This document shows positions 5,685-6,979 of a stretch of 6,979 bases of DNA, in pieces. Each line of letters starts with the position of its first letter. The stretch's first letter is position 1. The notes under the pieces were generated by a model. The model saw only the letters and a list, made by a program, of their open reading frames with translations, was not told where the DNA came from and did not search any database. The stretch lies in assembly GCA_022013615.1 (NCBI GenBank), contig JAKLQB010000290.1, positions 1 through 6,979 of the forward strand, given 5' to 3'. The stretch is from Desulfobacterales bacterium (GTDB lineage Bacteria; Desulfobacterota; DSM-4660; Desulfatiglandales; Desulfatiglandaceae). Both the position numbers and the translations under genes were made by a program.

Positions 5685-6979
5685 TTAATTCCTAAGTGGT
5701 TTCCCTGTTGTCAACATGTGCTGAATCCTGGCCTGGGTCTTGGGGTCACCGCACAGGCTTAAAAAGGCCTCCCTTTCGAGATCCAGGAGGTACTGCTCAC
5801 TCACCTTGGTGTTCTCAAGCACATTTCCGCCGCACAGAACATATGCCACCTTGGTACCTACAGTCACATCGTGATCCAGAGCAAAACCCTGTTCATGCAT
5901 TGTCCACAAGGCAAGCTTCATCATGGCAAAGGTATTCTCTCCAGCAACACGGATCTCTTCAAGGGGCCTAAGTGGAGTGTAGCCCTCCAGATTTATTGCC
6001 AGGACCGTCTTTTTGGCATCTTCGATCAAATAATCCCGATTGACCGTTAATTTGTCAGTCGGTCTCAGATAGCCAAGTTTGATGGCTTCAGGTCCGGAGG
6101 TTGACACCTTTGCCATGGCTATCGTCTCAAAGGCCCTGGCAACAAAGGGCATGAACTCGAGCTGTTTCGGGTAAACCCCACCCCTCTGAACCTCGAACAG
6201 GTGTTCTGTATTTCGGATAAGCAATTCCTTACATCCACCGCCTGCGGGGATCACACCAACACCAACTTCAACCAGGCCCATATATGTCTCAGCAGCAAAT
6301 CGAACACGATCCGAGGCAAGGCAGATTTCACAACCCCCGCCCAGTGCCATCCCGGCTGGCGCAGCGACCACAGGTTTGTCCAGGTACTTGAGCTTCATCA
6401 ATGCGTCCTGCAATGCCTTGATGGCCCAATCCAGGTCATCCCATTCCTCTTCCTGGGCCGCAAACAGGACCATGGCCAGGTTTGCGCCAACAGAGAAGTT
6501 CGTGCCGTGATTGGCAATCACCAGGCCTTCAAAGTCCTTGCTCACCACATCTGCTGATTTTTGAATCATGGCAATGATATCGTCCCCAATGGCATTCATC
6601 TTGGAATGAAATTCCAGGCAGGCTACACCATCCCCAATGTCTACAAGTGAAGCACCTGTATTTTCGGCAACTTGTTTTTCCCGATCCTTGAGTGAGGGCA
6701 AAAAAATGATTCCCGACTTAACAGGGACTTCCTTGTAGTCCTTGGAAGGAATATCATAATAGTACAGTACGCCGGCCTCCTTCTTATAAAAGGACTCCTT
6801 CCCGCTATCAAGCATCTCCTGGACCCAGGAAGGGATACCATATCCCGCCTCCTTCATCTTTGCCACGGACTTACTGACTCCCACAGCATCCCATGTTTCA
6901 AACGGGCCCATTTTCCGGCCAAAGCCCCACTTCATGGCATTATCTATATTCACAATATCATCGGCAATTTCTGGTATGC
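5685..6979 (-). CDS. fadN: 3-Hydroxyacyl-CoA dehydrogenase/enoyl-CoA hydratase fusion, FadN type (5' end missing)
   Basis: Hydrates enoyl-CoA and oxidises the 3-hydroxyacyl-CoA with NAD. Only the C-terminal ~430 residues are in view. The frame is open to the right edge, where it begins IPEIADDIVNIDNAMKWGFG, the C-terminal 3-hydroxyacyl-CoA dehydrogenase domain (KMGPFETWDAVGV follows). Counting residue 1 at 6953, a crotonase-fold hydratase domain begins near residue 100. It has the oxyanion-hole segments NFSVGANL (152-159) and PAGMALGGGCEI (199-210), and the two likely catalytic glutamates Glu229 (LVEVGVG) and Glu276 (AFETI). A helical tail follows to residue 422. Dehydrogenase before hydratase is the order of Bacillus FadN (about 790 residues), opposite to E. 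coli FadB. About half the protein, including the NAD-binding domain, should lie outside the window. The GTG at 6953 is not a start, since homology continues upstream. Confidence 0.93.
   Translation of the reverse strand, partial: IPEIADDIVNIDNAMKWGFGRKMGPFETWDAVGVSKSVAKMKEAGYGIPSWVQEMLDSGKESFYKKEAGVLYYYDIPSKDYKEVPVKSGIIFLPSLKDREKQVAENTGASLVDIGDGVACLEFHSKMNAIGDDIIAMIQKSADVVSKDFEGLVIANHGTNFSVGANLAMVLFAAQEEEWDDLDWAIKALQDALMKLKYLDKPVVAAPAGMALGGGCEICLASDRVRFAAETYMGLVEVGVGVIPAGGGCKELLIRNTEHLFEVQRGGVYPKQLEFMPFVARAFETIAMAKVSTSGPEAIKLGYLRPTDKLTVNRDYLIEDAKKTVLAINLEGYTPLRPLEEIRVAGENTFAMMKLALWTMHEQGFALDHDVTVGTKVAYVLCGGNVLENTKVSEQYLLDLEREAFLSLCGDPKTQARIQHMLTTGKPLRN

Noticed and set aside
6951..6953. GTG at 6953 as the start of the hydratase/dehydrogenase gene.
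   Set aside because: The frame continues to the right edge with residues that fit the 3-hydroxyacyl-CoA dehydrogenase domain, and most of that domain would otherwise be missing.

Overview
All recognisable genes in this window lie on the minus strand and are transcribed from right to left. The core is a fatty-acid beta-oxidation cluster: a fused 3-hydroxyacyl-CoA dehydrogenase/enoyl-CoA hydratase (FadN type, 5' end outside the window), an acetyl-CoA acyltransferase (FadA), a large 594-residue acyl-CoA dehydrogenase (FadE), then electron transfer flavoprotein beta and alpha (EtfB, EtfA). The order fadN-fadA-fadE resembles the Bacillus fadNAE operon, with the electron acceptor of the dehydrogenase added downstream. 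At the extreme left edge the first 18 codons of a further minus-strand gene are visible: an elongation factor G start with the P-loop lead-in RNIGISAHIDS.

The organism is probably an anaerobic Desulfobacterota (delta-proteobacterial) fatty-acid oxidiser such as a sulfate reducer. This is inferred from FadN-type fusion genes beside etfBA in a moderate-GC genome, and from an EF-G start with 'HIDS' instead of the usual bacterial 'HIDA'. HIDS is typical of the mitochondrial EFG1 / spirochaete-planctomycete-delta EFG group. The lineage is not proven from this window.

Layout, left to right: 1-56 EF-G start; 57-217 its leader and promoter region, with a terminator-like hairpin at 81-114; 218-438 a long palindromic element with 33-bp arms (31 matches) and a 155-bp centre; 476-1450 etfA; 1451-2230 etfB, abutting etfA with no gap; 2260-2460 the decayed 3' end of a second acyl-CoA dehydrogenase gene; 2464-2498 a strong intrinsic terminator; 2523-4307 fadE; 4353-4394 six heptanucleotide repeats; 4398-5582 fadA; 5605-5677 a second, inverted mosaic of related heptamers; 5685-6979 fadN (partial).

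Working together: FadE oxidises acyl-CoA and passes electrons to EtfAB, which delivers them to a membrane acceptor not encoded here. The hydratase and dehydrogenase domains of FadN convert enoyl-CoA to 3-ketoacyl-CoA, and FadA cleaves this with CoA to release acetyl-CoA. I see no wholly new system. The observations most worth a second look are the acyl-CoA dehydrogenase remnant and terminator that split fadE from etfBA, the 221-bp palindromic element, and the terminator-like hairpin just before the EF-G ribosome binding site.
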